Below are positions 33,597-42,832 of a DNA stretch of 64,000 nucleotides, one piece after another. The stretch is from Spartobacteria bacterium (lineage in GTDB: Bacteria; Verrucomicrobiota; Verrucomicrobiia; Chthoniobacterales; Chthoniobacteraceae), in NCBI GenBank assembly GCA_021324825.1, contig JAJPII010000047.1:1-64000 (forward strand), read 5' to 3'. The notes beneath the pieces were generated by a model. The model did no database searches. It saw nothing but the letters and a program-made list of their open reading frames with translations, and had not been told where the DNA came from. The position numbers and the translations under genes were made by a program. Every line of letters starts with the position of its first letter. Within the stretch, counting starts at the first letter, position 1.

Positions 33597-35024
33597 CTAC
33601 GGGTTTTCGTCCGGCCAGGGCTTCGGAGGCGGTTGTTTCAAGAACTCCGCCATCTGCGCGCGGTAATCATCGAAAGGGTCGGACATCGAGACATAGTTCT
33701 GGCTGTCGAAGGCCACCGAGTCCCAGTTGATCTGGTAGGGCAGGTCGCGGTCCCGGAAGAAGCCGACCGCTTCCCCGCGCCCTCGCGCGCGGGTGTCAAC
33801 GGGCGGGGTTTGCATCGTTTCGGGACGCCGGACGCCGTCGTTGAACTCGCCGATGGCTTTCGCGGGTTTCAGGCCGAAGAAGAGGCCCTTGGCGGGGTCG
33901 ATGTTGTGGTATTCCAGATCAAGGCTTTGCAGCCACGGGTCCTGCCACGAGAGGTTTTCGCTCTCGCGGAACATCTCCAGCAGCCATTTCTTGGAAATCC
34001 AATCGACGCCGCCCAGCAGCAACTCCGGTTTGTTCGCGAGGGCTTCCAGGGTGAAGCTCCAGCTTTCCAGAATCCAGTCGGTTTCCGCGTCGCGCCCCCC
34101 GAGACGTTTTTGCGCGTGGTCGAGGAACTCGTGCTGGATGTCGAGCGCGTCCCGGGAGCGGCCGTCCTCCAGCATTACAGGTCCGCGGACTTCCCCGCGC
34201 CGCGAAATCTCGCGGGTCGAAAGGACGGCGTCTTCCAGGATGACGTCGCGCGGCAGGCTGCGCTCTTCGAGCAGGGTGAGGATGCAGACCGTCGTCCCCA
34301 CCTTCAACGCGGTGGCGAAGGGGCTCATGTTGGAGTCGCCTATAAGCAGATGCAGCCGGCGGTATTTCCGGTAGTCGGCCAGCGGCTCGTCCCGCGCGTT
34401 GATGATGGCGCGGTTGAATTGCACCCATTGGTAGATGTCGTTGACGATGTGATCGGCCCGCTGGCTTATCTGGAAATCGACGGGAGTCCCCACGGGCGCC
34501 TCGAACTCGAACGCCAGCGGATTCGCCTGCCCCACCCGGCCCGCGCCGGTGAAGAGCTGGCGCGTGGCCAGGAAGGAGAGGAGCGTGCCGAGTATCTGGG
34601 GATTGAATTGCACGGCGCGCTTCATGAGGTAGTTCTCGTGGCAGCCAAAGGTCGCGCCGGTGTGGTGGTCGATGTTGTTTTTCAGGAAGGAGACGTGCTC
34701 GGCGGCTTCGAGGTCTTCAAGAGCGCTCTGCAGGAGGAGGTCTCCGGCGAGGTCGTAAGACACGATGTCGCGCAACGAGAGGCACTCGGGAGAAGAGTAT
34801 TCCAGGTGCCCCATGTCGATGTAGAGCCGCCCCCCGTTCAGCAAAAAACCGCCGTTGCCCGGCGGCTCCTCGTAGTCGCGGTAGTGGAGGTCTATCGCTC
34901 CCATCCGCGCCTTGCGGAAGAGGTGATTCTTCACGCGGACCGGCCACGAGTCCGAACTGCCTCGCGCCTGGCCGTCCGCGACCAGGCAGCCGTATTCCGT
35001 CTCGATCCCCACGATCCGGTTCAT
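33597..35024 (-). CDS. Dop/PafA-family Pup-ligase/deamidase-like protein
   Basis: 475 residues of the carboxylate-amine-ligase fold that attaches (PafA) or removes (Dop) the ubiquitin-like Pup or UBact. Blocks seen: GIETEYG at 6-12, RLYIDMGHLEYSSPE at 66-80 with the catalytic Asp at 70, NNIDHHTGATFGCHENYLM, RQLFTGAGRV, FQISQRADHI, INARDEPLAD, YRRLHLLIGDSNMS and the ATP-side RARGRGEAVGFF. The spacing between the first Glu motif and the Asp is about 50 residues, between PafA (about 35) and Dop (about 70), and a YRDYEEPPGNGG segment recalls part of the Dop loop. So PafA or Dop cannot be settled. No Pup/UBact, proteasome or ARC gene lies nearby. It follows tgpA by 29 bases. Confidence 0.88.
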   Translation of the reverse strand: MNRIVGIETEYGCLVADGQARGSSDSWPVRVKNHLFRKARMGAIDLHYRDYEEPPGNGGFLLNGGRLYIDMGHLEYSSPECLSLRDIVSYDLAGDLLLQSALEDLEAAEHVSFLKNNIDHHTGATFGCHENYLMKRAVQFNPQILGTLLSFLATRQLFTGAGRVGQANPLAFEFEAPVGTPVDFQISQRADHIVNDIYQWVQFNRAIINARDEPLADYRKYRRLHLLIGDSNMSPFATALKVGTTVCILTLLEERSLPRDVILEDAVLSTREISRRGEVRGPVMLEDGRSRDALDIQHEFLDHAQKRLGGRDAETDWILESWSFTLEALANKPELLLGGVDWISKKWLLEMFRESENLSWQDPWLQSLDLEYHNIDPAKGLFFGLKPAKAIGEFNDGVRRPETMQTPPVDTRARGRGEAVGFFRDRDLPYQINWDSVAFDSQNYVSMSDPFDDYRAQMAEFLKQPPPKPWPDENP

Positions 35025-35053
35025 GGCCGCACCCTCGCTTGGAACGCGGGCGC

Positions 35054-37054
35054 CTACAAGGGGTAAAATCCGCGCACCGCCCTGGAAAAATCTCCGACGA
35101 GCTTTCCGTTCCCTTCGTCCGCGCCGTAGCGCAGCCGGATGTACATACGGAAGATATTCTCCACCTCCGCCGCGCGCCCGGGGAAGCGTTGGAGAACGCG
35201 CTCGCGGAAATCGAGAGGGCCTTCCCATTGCTCGCGCTGGACTCCTGCGGAAGCGGCGCGGCGGCAGAATTTGTCGTAGAGCGCGCGCACCTTGTCCGCC
35301 GGCTTTCGCGCGCGGAAATTCATCCAGCTTGCGAGAAGGGTCAGGGCGATGCCGATCCACAGGAACGTGCGCAGTATCAGGCGCATCGTGCCGGGGTTGC
35401 CCAGGCCGGTGACGGTGAAGAAGTTGTGCTGGGCCTCCTCGTCGTAACCCATGACTCTCAAGTCCCACTGGTAGTTCACTCCATCCCAGGCCAGGCGGAT
35501 GTCGCGCAGCACGTCGCGCATCCTCATGAAGCCGCCGACGGCGCCGGTCGTGGCTCCGAGCAGGCTGGAGGTGGCGGCCGCGGATTCGAGATACGACTCC
35601 AGCCCGACGTTCACGCGTTCGGGAGCGACGACGATGGTCGGGTCGACCCGCAGCCAGCCGTGACCCGGCAGCCAGACTTCGGCCCAGGCGTGCGCGTCGC
35701 TTTCCGGCACGATGACGTAGCCGCCGTACCCGGCATTCCCCCCCAGATAGCCGAGCACCACCCGCGAGGGTATGCCCGCCACGCGCATGAGCGTCGCGAA
35801 GGCGCCCGCGTAGTGCTCGCAAAACCCGGTGCGCCTGCGGAAGAGAAACTCATCGAGCGAATCGCCTGAATAGCCGCCGGGCGCCAGGGTGTAGAGAAAG
35901 TGTTCCTTGTGAAAATAGCGGAGGGCCTGGTCCACCACCTCCCGGTCGGAAGCGGCCGCCGTGCGCCAGGAGAGCGCCAGTTGGCGCGCGCGCGGACTGA
36001 CTTCCTGCGTGCGCAACGCCGTCGCGCGGATGAGGGGCGGGAGGGTCGCTTCACGGCTCTCCGTGCGCGAGACGACTTCGTAATGCAACGCCGTGTTCAC
36101 GGGCTTGCGGCTTTCCAGCGCGTCGCCGGAAACCATCTGCGCATCGTGCGGCAGCGGGACGGTGGGGCGGTCCAGCGCGAAGAGCCATTTGCGCCCGTGC
36201 GGCTCCAGCGTGATGCGTTGCCGCACGGTCTTGCCGCCGAGCGGCTCCGGCTTCCAGCCGGCCGCGTAACCGCGGGTCCAGTTCAGCCCGTCGCTGTTCC
36301 AAAGCACGACTCCGCGCCAATACAGGTTCCCGGTCGGCGGCGTCTCTTCATCCGGGAAATCCGCGCGGAAAGCGACCTTGGTGGAGGTGACGACGCTCTC
36401 GATGCCGCCGGGCTTCATCTCGTCGGACATGCCGGTCATGTCGAACAGATGGTTGTTGATCTGAAAGCCGAAATTGAAGCGCGGGAAGAAGAGGAACAGG
36501 AGGATGACGACCGGCGTCGCCTGCGCCAGAAGGAGGAGCGAGAGGCGCGTCGCGGGCCAGAGCTTGTTCTCCGCCTCCCCCCACCCCGCGAGCTGGAGAT
36601 GGACGAGCGCGCCGGTGAGGACGGCGAAGACGCCCCCTATGTAGATGCACACGATGAAGTCCTGCGAAAAGAAGAGGGTTGTCAGCGCCAGGAAATACCC
36701 GAGCAAAACCAGCACCCGAAAATCCCGGGTCGATTTCGCCTCCAGGAATTTCAGCGAGAGCAGGACGAGCATGAGCACCGTGCCCGGCTCCAGCCCGACG
36801 AGCGTGTGATAACGCACCATGGCGGTTCCGATGCCCGCCGCGAAAAGCCCGACCCCCAGCAGCAGGATCGACCAGCGCCCGAGCCATTTCTCCGCGAGCA
36901 GGCGTCCGAAGGCAGCCGCCAGCAAGAGGGCGCACGCCCAGAAAGGAACCTTCGCGGCAAGCGGCGCGACCGCCAGGCCGATCGCGACGCACAGGAATAA
37001 AAGAGACCGGCGAGGCATCCGCTGTTCCCGCTGCTGGAGCATCCACCTGTTCAC
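35054..37054 (-). CDS. TgpA-like transmembrane transglutaminase
   Basis: 666 residues. The N-terminal part (about 1-200) has five or six membrane helices, e.g. SLLFLCVAIGLAVAPLAA and ATPVVILLFLFFPRFNFGF. The periplasmic transglutaminase-like domain has the triad Cys in GFCEHYAGAFATLMR near 410, His in DAHAWAEVWLPG near 455 and Asp in VDPT near 470. A last helix near 575-595 (LILRTFLWIGIALTLLASW) and a DUF4129-like helical tail follow. The start is read as GTG 37054, overlapping the DUF58 stop (GTGA). It belongs to the MoxR-DUF58-transglutaminase set; the substrate is unknown. Confidence 0.9.
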   Translation of the reverse strand: MNRWMLQQREQRMPRRSLLFLCVAIGLAVAPLAAKVPFWACALLLAAAFGRLLAEKWLGRWSILLLGVGLFAAGIGTAMVRYHTLVGLEPGTVLMLVLLSLKFLEAKSTRDFRVLVLLGYFLALTTLFFSQDFIVCIYIGGVFAVLTGALVHLQLAGWGEAENKLWPATRLSLLLLAQATPVVILLFLFFPRFNFGFQINNHLFDMTGMSDEMKPGGIESVVTSTKVAFRADFPDEETPPTGNLYWRGVVLWNSDGLNWTRGYAAGWKPEPLGGKTVRQRITLEPHGRKWLFALDRPTVPLPHDAQMVSGDALESRKPVNTALHYEVVSRTESREATLPPLIRATALRTQEVSPRARQLALSWRTAAASDREVVDQALRYFHKEHFLYTLAPGGYSGDSLDEFLFRRRTGFCEHYAGAFATLMRVAGIPSRVVLGYLGGNAGYGGYVIVPESDAHAWAEVWLPGHGWLRVDPTIVVAPERVNVGLESYLESAAATSSLLGATTGAVGGFMRMRDVLRDIRLAWDGVNYQWDLRVMGYDEEAQHNFFTVTGLGNPGTMRLILRTFLWIGIALTLLASWMNFRARKPADKVRALYDKFCRRAASAGVQREQWEGPLDFRERVLQRFPGRAAEVENIFRMYIRLRYGADEGNGKLVGDFSRAVRGFYPL

Positions 37055-37947
37055 GCCGCCTCCCCCCGCCGGTAAACGGCCAGCGCCCCCAGACAGCGGT
37101 GGTAATGGGCTTCGCCGCGCGCGGGCGGGATGAAGAGGCCCGGTATCTTCAAGCCGTAAAGACAACGGGAGCGCTCCGCCTTTATCACCCACAGGGCTAG
37201 CTGCGAAAGACGCTCTTCGTCGCCAAGCAGCGGCAGAGTCTCCCAGTCGAGGTAAATCTTCTCATCGTGCTCGCCGGCGAATTGTTTCACCAGCAGCGGC
37301 TGGCCGCGCGCCACGGCCTTCCAGTCGATGTGCCGCTGCGATTCACCGGGCCTGTAGGCGCGCATCCCCGCGAAATCGTCCCCCTCCCGCTTGACGCCCT
37401 CGCGGGAAACGGTCCCGGTTCCGGGCGAAGGAGGCAGGCCCTCGCTCCCGCCGGGATGCGGATAAACGAGGTATTCCTGGTCGACATCCACCGACCGGCT
37501 TCCCTTGAAAAATCCGAGCGGGTAACTGGTGAGGATCTTTAGGCGGCGAATCCTGTGCCGCCCGCGTTCTTTCGCGAGGAAACGGAGTTGCGTCCTCCCG
37601 GCTTTTCCCGCCTCCAGTCCGTCGAAAAAGGCGGAACTGGCAGGCGTCAGCATGATTTGCAGAGCATGGCGGGACTGGCGGGATGCGTTGAAGGCTTCCA
37701 GCGGGCACGCGACCTCCTGCCCGGCGAAGGCCGGTTCCGGTTTTTCAAGCCGCACCGTCCAATCCCGCAGATTCATCCACGTATGGATGCTGGAGACCAG
37801 GGCCACGCCCGTCAGGACAAAGAGGAAAAGATAAGCGGCCCCATTCCCCTGGCTCGCGGCGGAATACCACGTCCCGAACAACAACAAGACCAGCCCCGCC
37901 CCGTTCCATGTGAGAGCGACGCGTGTTTTGCCCATTTGCCCATTCAA
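37051..37947 (-). CDS. DUF58 domain protein
   Basis: 298 residues with two N-terminal membrane helices (about 15-30 and 38-55). The DUF58 signature DDFAGMRAYRPGESQRHIDWKAVARG is split by family-typical residues near 188-213; the Y-x-x-G-D/E and I-D-W-K elements are intact. A von Willebrand-like fold is expected. DUF58 proteins pair with MoxR ATPases, probably as the client or adaptor. Both ends overlap neighbours by four bases (ATGA with moxR upstream, GTGA with tgpA downstream), so this is a tightly coupled operon. Confidence 0.88.
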   Translation of the reverse strand: MNGQMGKTRVALTWNGAGLVLLLFGTWYSAASQGNGAAYLFLFVLTGVALVSSIHTWMNLRDWTVRLEKPEPAFAGQEVACPLEAFNASRQSRHALQIMLTPASSAFFDGLEAGKAGRTQLRFLAKERGRHRIRRLKILTSYPLGFFKGSRSVDVDQEYLVYPHPGGSEGLPPSPGTGTVSREGVKREGDDFAGMRAYRPGESQRHIDWKAVARGQPLLVKQFAGEHDEKIYLDWETLPLLGDEERLSQLALWVIKAERSRCLYGLKIPGLFIPPARGEAHYHRCLGALAVYRRGEAA

Positions 37948-38927
37948 CCGACCAGCACGCCGTGCAACAGATTCCCGGCCAGCGCCCGGCCCGATTCGCC
38001 CGAGTTCTCCACGTCATGGCCGAGGCGGTGCGCCATCACCGGCACGCCGACGGCCTGGATGTCTTCCGGCAGCACCATCTCGCGTCCTTGCATGAGCGCC
38101 CACGCCTGCGCGGCGTGCAGCAGAGCCAGCCCCGCCCGCGGCGACAGCCCGATCCTGTGCCGCCGCCGGCTCGCATCCAGAAGATCCTGGAGGTAATCGA
38201 GGAGCGGCCCGGAGACATGCACCCGGCGGGCGGCCTCCTGTATTTCCTGCAACACTTCGGCGGAAAGGATGGGGCGCATCTTTTTCAGCAGTTCGCGCCT
38301 GTCCATGCCGAGAAGCATCGCCCGTTCGCTGGAGCGATCCGGCACGCCGAGTTCGATCCGCATGAGAAAACGGTCAAGCTGCGATTCCGGCAGCGGGAAC
38401 GTCCCGATCTGCTGCTGGGGATTCTGCGTGGCGATGACGAAAAAAGGGGTCGGCAGCCGGTGCGTGACGCCGTCGATGGAGACGTGGTTCTCCTCCATCG
38501 CCTCGAGCAGGGCGCTCTGCGTCTTGGGCGTCGCGCGGTTTACTTCGTCGATGAGGACGACCTGCGAAAAGAGCGGCCCTTTGTGGAAGATGAACCGCTG
38601 CTCGGCCTGCGCGAAGATGGAATTCCCAAGGATGTCCGCGGGCAGCAGATCGCTCGTAAACTGGATGCGGCGGAAGTTCAGCCCCAGGGAATTTGCCAGC
38701 GCGTGGGAGAGCGTCGTTTTGCCGACCCCCGGCACGTCCTCAATGAGAAGATGCCCGCGCGCGATGAGACAAGCCACGGCAAGCCGGACACTGTGGCTCT
38801 TGCCGACGATGATCTCGCTGACCTGGTCCGCGAACGCCTCTATCCGGCCTTTCACGTCCGCAGTATCATCGACGGTGCGCCCGTTTGCAATCGCCCGCGC
38901 GGGCGGCTCCGCGATCTCACTGGTCAT
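37944..38927 (-). CDS. MoxR-family AAA+ ATPase
   Basis: 327 residues. It is a chaperone-like AAA+ ATPase thought to remodel or activate protein complexes, often with VWA/DUF58 partners. Walker A is EDVPGVGKTT near 63-72, Walker B is VVLIDEVNRA near 122-131, sensor 1 is FFVIATQNP, and the arginine-finger region is PLPESQLDRFLMRIE; the AAA_lid_2 helical domain follows. First gene of the moxR-DUF58-tgpA-Dop/PafA operon. A possible LexA operator lies about 70-90 bases upstream of its start. GGAAAGGATG with the start at 38927 gives a good ribosome site. Confidence 0.93.
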   Translation of the reverse strand: MTSEIAEPPARAIANGRTVDDTADVKGRIEAFADQVSEIIVGKSHSVRLAVACLIARGHLLIEDVPGVGKTTLSHALANSLGLNFRRIQFTSDLLPADILGNSIFAQAEQRFIFHKGPLFSQVVLIDEVNRATPKTQSALLEAMEENHVSIDGVTHRLPTPFFVIATQNPQQQIGTFPLPESQLDRFLMRIELGVPDRSSERAMLLGMDRRELLKKMRPILSAEVLQEIQEAARRVHVSGPLLDYLQDLLDASRRRHRIGLSPRAGLALLHAAQAWALMQGREMVLPEDIQAVGVPVMAHRLGHDVENSGESGRALAGNLLHGVLVG

Positions 38928-38996
38928 ACATCCTTTCCGTTAAGAGCAATTTCCCCGCCAGAAAACCTCCTCTCGGCGCTTTACATTGGATGAGAT

Positions 38997-39016
38997 TAAT
39001 GTTCAACTGAACATTA
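38997..39016. promoter_or_regulatory. Candidate LexA (SOS) operator between moxR operon and sensor kinase
   Basis: TAATGTTC (38997-39004) and GAACATTA (39009-39016) are perfect inverted arms around AACT. The central 14 bases fit TGTTC-N4-GAACA, the LexA motif defined for Verrucomicrobia. On the minus strand TTGAAC inside the palindrome is followed 17 bases later by TAAAGC, a weak -10, so a bound repressor would block a moxR promoter. The kinase start is 68 bases away on the other side. One site only; binding is not shown. Confidence 0.6.
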
Positions 39017-39083
39017 CACCCGTCCTTTTGATAACCATCTGGCATGACATCGGCTTATTCCATACCTGAGAACCATCCTCCGA

Positions 39084-42000
39084 ATGAGATTTCCACGCCG
39101 TATATGGGGCTGGCCGGCAAAGGTGCTGTCGCTGGCCCTGGCCTATTTCATCGCGGGCAAACTTGGCCTGCTGATGGCCGTGCCTCCGAAATATGGCATC
39201 GCCATCTGGCCCTCCTCCGGCTTCGCCCTCGTGGGTCTCCTCCAGTTTGGCTTGAATTGCTGGCCGGGCGTCTGGCTCGGCTCTTTCTGCGTCGAGACGG
39301 GGCTCTGTTTCGACGCCTCCAGCCTCACCGGCATCGTCAAGTCCATCCTGGTCGCCGCCAGCATTGGCATGGGAGCTTCCTTGCAGGCGTTGGCGGGCGC
39401 GTGGCTCGTGCGCCGGTTCGCGGGCTGGCCCGCGGCTTTGATCCGCAACAAGGAGATCTTTTCCTTCATGGGATTCGGCGGCCCCATTGCGTGCCTGGTC
39501 TCGGCCACGTGGGGCGTCACGACCCTCTGGGTGGCGGGGGTGGTGCCTTCGGTCGCCGTATTGATGAACTGGTGCACCTGGTGGGTTGGCGACACGCTCG
39601 GCGTCTGGCTCTTCGGGATCATCGGGCTCATCGCCTTTGGCAGCCCGCGCGAAGTCTGGCAAAAACGCTGGCGCTCGGTCGCGCTGCCGCTGGCCGCTTC
39701 CTTCGCGCTGGCGCTGGGCATTTTCTGCCTCGTCCAAAAAAACGAGGATGGCAGGCGGCGCGGCGCTTTTGTCCAAAAGGCGAAGGAGCAGGTCAGCCAG
39801 CTCTCCCTCGCCGTGCGCGCGAATGAATCCATCCTCTGCGATCTCGCCAGTTTCGTCGAGGCTTCGGGGCCGATGACGCGCGAGCAATTCCACATCTACG
39901 CGCGGGAAGCGTTGAAGCTGCGCGGCGGCATCGAGGCCCTCGCCTGGGCGCCCCGGGTCGCGGATGGACGGCGGAAGGAGTTCGAGGCGGCCGCGCGGCG
40001 CGACGGCGCGGCGAATTTCCAAGTCATGGACCTCATCAACGGCGATCAGGTTTACGCGCCGCAACGGGCTGAGTATTTCCCGCTTCTTTACATGGAGCCG
40101 CCCTCCGGCCGGGAAATGGACCTCGGTTTCGACATGGGCGCCGAAGCCGCGCGCGCCGCGGCCATGACCCGCGCCCGCGACCTGGGGGCGCAGGAAGCGA
40201 CCGTCCCGGTGCAAATGATCCAGGCGGACGGAATGGGCGTGATCCTCCTCGCGCCCGTCTACGCGAAAAGCTCCCGCGAGGAAGGCCTGCACGCCGGCGG
40301 GGACGAGGAGGCGTCTTCCGTTTCGCTGCGGCGAGAGCGGCTCCTGGGATTCGTGAGCGCCGCCTTCCCGGCGGAAAGCGTCGTGCGCGACGCGCTCGAC
40401 CCCGCGGTCTTTGAAGACGTGGAGTTGAGGATCGACGACATCACCGACCCGGCGAAGACACATTTCGTCTTCGCCTCCGCAAAGGGGCTGGGCTGGCCGG
40501 AGCCGGATGCGGCGAAGCTCGTGTGGTCCACGACGACGGAGGTGGGCGGCCGGACGTGGCGGCTCCAGTTTTTGCCGACGCTGGCTTACCGCGCCGGGCA
40601 GCAATCGCTCATCAGTTGGTCGGTCCTGGCGGTGGCGTTTCTTTTCACGAGCCTGCTCGGGAGCGTGCTGCTCGTCATCACGGGCGGCACCGCGCTCGTC
40701 GAGGCCACGGTCTCCGAGCGGACGGGGGAGCTGATCGCGCTGAACCAGGAATTGGAAAAACAGGCGATCGAGGAGGAGCGCATCACCCAGAGTCTGCGCG
40801 AAAGCAAGAAGATGCTGCGCAGCTTTTTCGACAGCGCGCCGATGTTGATGGGAGTGGCCGAACTCGCTCCCGGCGAGGAAGACATGCGGCACGTCTCCGA
40901 CAACGCAACCTCGGCGGCGTTCGCGGGCTCGACGGCCGAGGCGCTCACGGGCCACTATGCTTCGGAGATCGGAACGTCCCCCGAAAGCATACGCCTCTGG
41001 GCGGCTCATTATCGCGAAAGCGAACGCCTCCGAAAACCCGTTCACTTCGAATATACTTATGAGACGGAGACCGGCGAGACCAAGGCTCTGAGCGTGACGG
41101 TCTCCTTCATCGGGATCAATGAAAACGGAAATTCGCAGTTCAGCTACGTGGGCGAGGACATCACGGAAGCCAAGCGCGCCGCCGACGCGCAGAAGAGGCT
41201 GGTCTCGATCATCGAAGCGACGACGGACTTTGTGGGCATGACGGACGTCAACGGCTTCACTGTTTATCTCAACCGCGCCGGGCGGGAGATGCTCGGCCTG
41301 AAGGCGGACGCGGACATCACCCAATACAAGGTCGCGAGCTTCCACCCAAATTGGGCGGGGGAAATTCTCCAGCGCGAGGCGATCCCCGCCGCGACCCGCG
41401 AAGGAAGCTGGACGGGCGAGACCGCGTTGCTGGCGTGCGACGGGCGCGAGATTCCCGTGTCGCAGGTCATCACCTCCCACAAGGATGAAAAAGGCGCGGT
41501 GCAATTCCTCTCCATGGTCAGCCGCGATATGTCGGAGAGGAAAATAACGGAGAAAAAAATCCGCGCTTCCCTGGCGGAAAAGGAAGTTCTGCTTAAGGAA
41601 ATCCATCACCGGGTGAAGAACAACATGCAGATCGTCTCGAGCCTCCTTCAACTCCAGTCCAGCTACATCAAGGACCCGGAGACGGCGGAGATTTTCGCGG
41701 AGAGCTGCGAGCGGGTTAAATCCATGGCGCTCATCCACGAGAAGCTTTACAGCTCCGACAGCCTCGCCCGGATCGATTTCCCGGATTACCTCCGGAGCCT
41801 TCTCTCGATGCTGTTCGCCGCCATGTCCCGGCCCGGCATACGGTTCGAGCTGCACGTGGATCGCATCTCCGTCGGGCTGGACACGGCCATCCCGCTTGGC
41901 CTCATCACCAACGAACTGGTTTCCAACTGCCTGAAACACGGCTTCAACGGCCGCGCGCAAGGCCTCGTCCGCGTCAAGCTCGTCCGCGGCAATTCGCTCG

Positions 42001-42185
42001 AATTGCAGTTGGTCGTCAGCGACAACGGCGTCGGCGTCCGAGAAGAGCTGGACATCGAGACCTCCTCCTCGCTCGGCCTGCGGCTGGTCGGAATCCTCAC
42101 CCGCCAGATCGGCGGCGAACTGAGCCTTCGCAGAAACCACGGCACGGAATTCCGCGTCACCTTCCCCGCCAATCTCCCGTCATGA
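39084..42185 (+). CDS. Hybrid-input sensor histidine kinase (MASE1, CHASE, PAS-PAS, HisKA_2)
   Basis: 1033 residues. A MASE1-like multi-helix membrane domain (about 10-225, GIAIWPSSGFALVGLLQFG) is followed by an extracytoplasmic CHASE domain (about 235-495, EALAWAPRVADGRR) and a transmembrane helix (about 512-535, VLAVAFLFTSLLGSVLLVI). A coiled-coil leads to two PAS domains (about 570-690 and 705-825). The phospho-acceptor His is in KEIHHRVKNNMQIVSSLLQL near 840 (HisKA_2), and the ATPase domain has NELVSNCLKHGF, SDNGVG and SSLGLRLV. It probably senses a small ligand and phosphorylates the response regulator whose start overlaps its stop (ATGA). Confidence 0.9.
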   Translation: MRFPRRIWGWPAKVLSLALAYFIAGKLGLLMAVPPKYGIAIWPSSGFALVGLLQFGLNCWPGVWLGSFCVETGLCFDASSLTGIVKSILVAASIGMGASLQALAGAWLVRRFAGWPAALIRNKEIFSFMGFGGPIACLVSATWGVTTLWVAGVVPSVAVLMNWCTWWVGDTLGVWLFGIIGLIAFGSPREVWQKRWRSVALPLAASFALALGIFCLVQKNEDGRRRGAFVQKAKEQVSQLSLAVRANESILCDLASFVEASGPMTREQFHIYAREALKLRGGIEALAWAPRVADGRRKEFEAAARRDGAANFQVMDLINGDQVYAPQRAEYFPLLYMEPPSGREMDLGFDMGAEAARAAAMTRARDLGAQEATVPVQMIQADGMGVILLAPVYAKSSREEGLHAGGDEEASSVSLRRERLLGFVSAAFPAESVVRDALDPAVFEDVELRIDDITDPAKTHFVFASAKGLGWPEPDAAKLVWSTTTEVGGRTWRLQFLPTLAYRAGQQSLISWSVLAVAFLFTSLLGSVLLVITGGTALVEATVSERTGELIALNQELEKQAIEEERITQSLRESKKMLRSFFDSAPMLMGVAELAPGEEDMRHVSDNATSAAFAGSTAEALTGHYASEIGTSPESIRLWAAHYRESERLRKPVHFEYTYETETGETKALSVTVSFIGINENGNSQFSYVGEDITEAKRAADAQKRLVSIIEATTDFVGMTDVNGFTVYLNRAGREMLGLKADADITQYKVASFHPNWAGEILQREAIPAATREGSWTGETALLACDGREIPVSQVITSHKDEKGAVQFLSMVSRDMSERKITEKKIRASLAEKEVLLKEIHHRVKNNMQIVSSLLQLQSSYIKDPETAEIFAESCERVKSMALIHEKLYSSDSLARIDFPDYLRSLLSMLFAAMSRPGIRFELHVDRISVGLDTAIPLGLITNELVSNCLKHGFNGRAQGLVRVKLVRGNSLELQLVVSDNGVGVREELDIETSSSLGLRLVGILTRQIGGELSLRRNHGTEFRVTFPANLPS

Positions 42186-42832
42186 CGACGACGCCCGCTC
42201 CAGCCACCCCAACCCCTTGCCGCATCCTGGTGGTGGAAGACGAGCTGATCGTCTCCGCCGACTTGCAGGATCGCCTCTCGCGGCTTGGGTACAAGGTGGC
42301 CGGCGCGGCGAGCACGGGCGAGGACGCGGTCAAAAAGGCCGTCGACCTGCATCCCGACATCGTCCTGATGGACATCATATTAAAGGGCGACATGGACGGC
42401 ATCGAAGCCGCCGCGCTTGTCAAGCAGCGCTGCCAGATTCCCGTTATTTTCCTCACCGCCAACTCCAACGACATGATCCTGGAGCGGGCGAAAGTCACCG
42501 AACCGTTCGGGTATTTGTTGAAGCCGTTCGAGCAGCGGCATCTCAAGATGAACATCGACATTGCCGTCTATAAATCGCGGCTCGAGCGCGAACGCGCCCA
42601 ACTCCTGCGCGAACTCCAGGACGCGCTGGCGAGGGTCAAGACGTTGAGCGGCTTGCTCCCGATCTGCGCTTGGTGCAAGAATGTCCGCGATGACGAAGGC
42701 TACTGGAAATCGGTGGAGAGCTACGTGCAGAGCCACACGGACGCGCGATTCAGCCACTGCCTCTGCCCCGAGTGCATGGAAAAGCATTTCCCAGCCGCCG
42801 ACCAGGCGTCGCCGCCCGCGGCGCAAGGTTGA
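42182..42832 (+). CDS. Response regulator with C-terminal cysteine-rich module
   Basis: 216 residues. The receiver (about 14-128) has the acidic pair in VVEDELIVS, phospho-Asp in IVLMDIILKGDMDG, Thr in IFLTAN and Lys in YLLKPFE. A helical linker (about 130-165) is followed by LLPICAWCKNVRDDEGYWKS and HCLCPECMEKHF, two CxxC pairs able to bind zinc. This tail is found on many receivers next to HisKA_2 kinases and has no proven role. It is the evident partner of the upstream kinase. Its 3' end overlaps the frame of the solute-binding lipoprotein. Confidence 0.88.
   Translation: MTTTPAPATPTPCRILVVEDELIVSADLQDRLSRLGYKVAGAASTGEDAVKKAVDLHPDIVLMDIILKGDMDGIEAAALVKQRCQIPVIFLTANSNDMILERAKVTEPFGYLLKPFEQRHLKMNIDIAVYKSRLERERAQLLRELQDALARVKTLSGLLPICAWCKNVRDDEGYWKSVESYVQSHTDARFSHCLCPECMEKHFPAADQASPPAAQG

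Noticed and set aside
39003-42140. A 1045-codon open frame opposite the sensor kinase
   Set aside because: It is the high-GC antisense shadow of a gene with complete kinase motifs. The translation is a low-order mix of Arg, Asp, Glu, Gln and His without domains.
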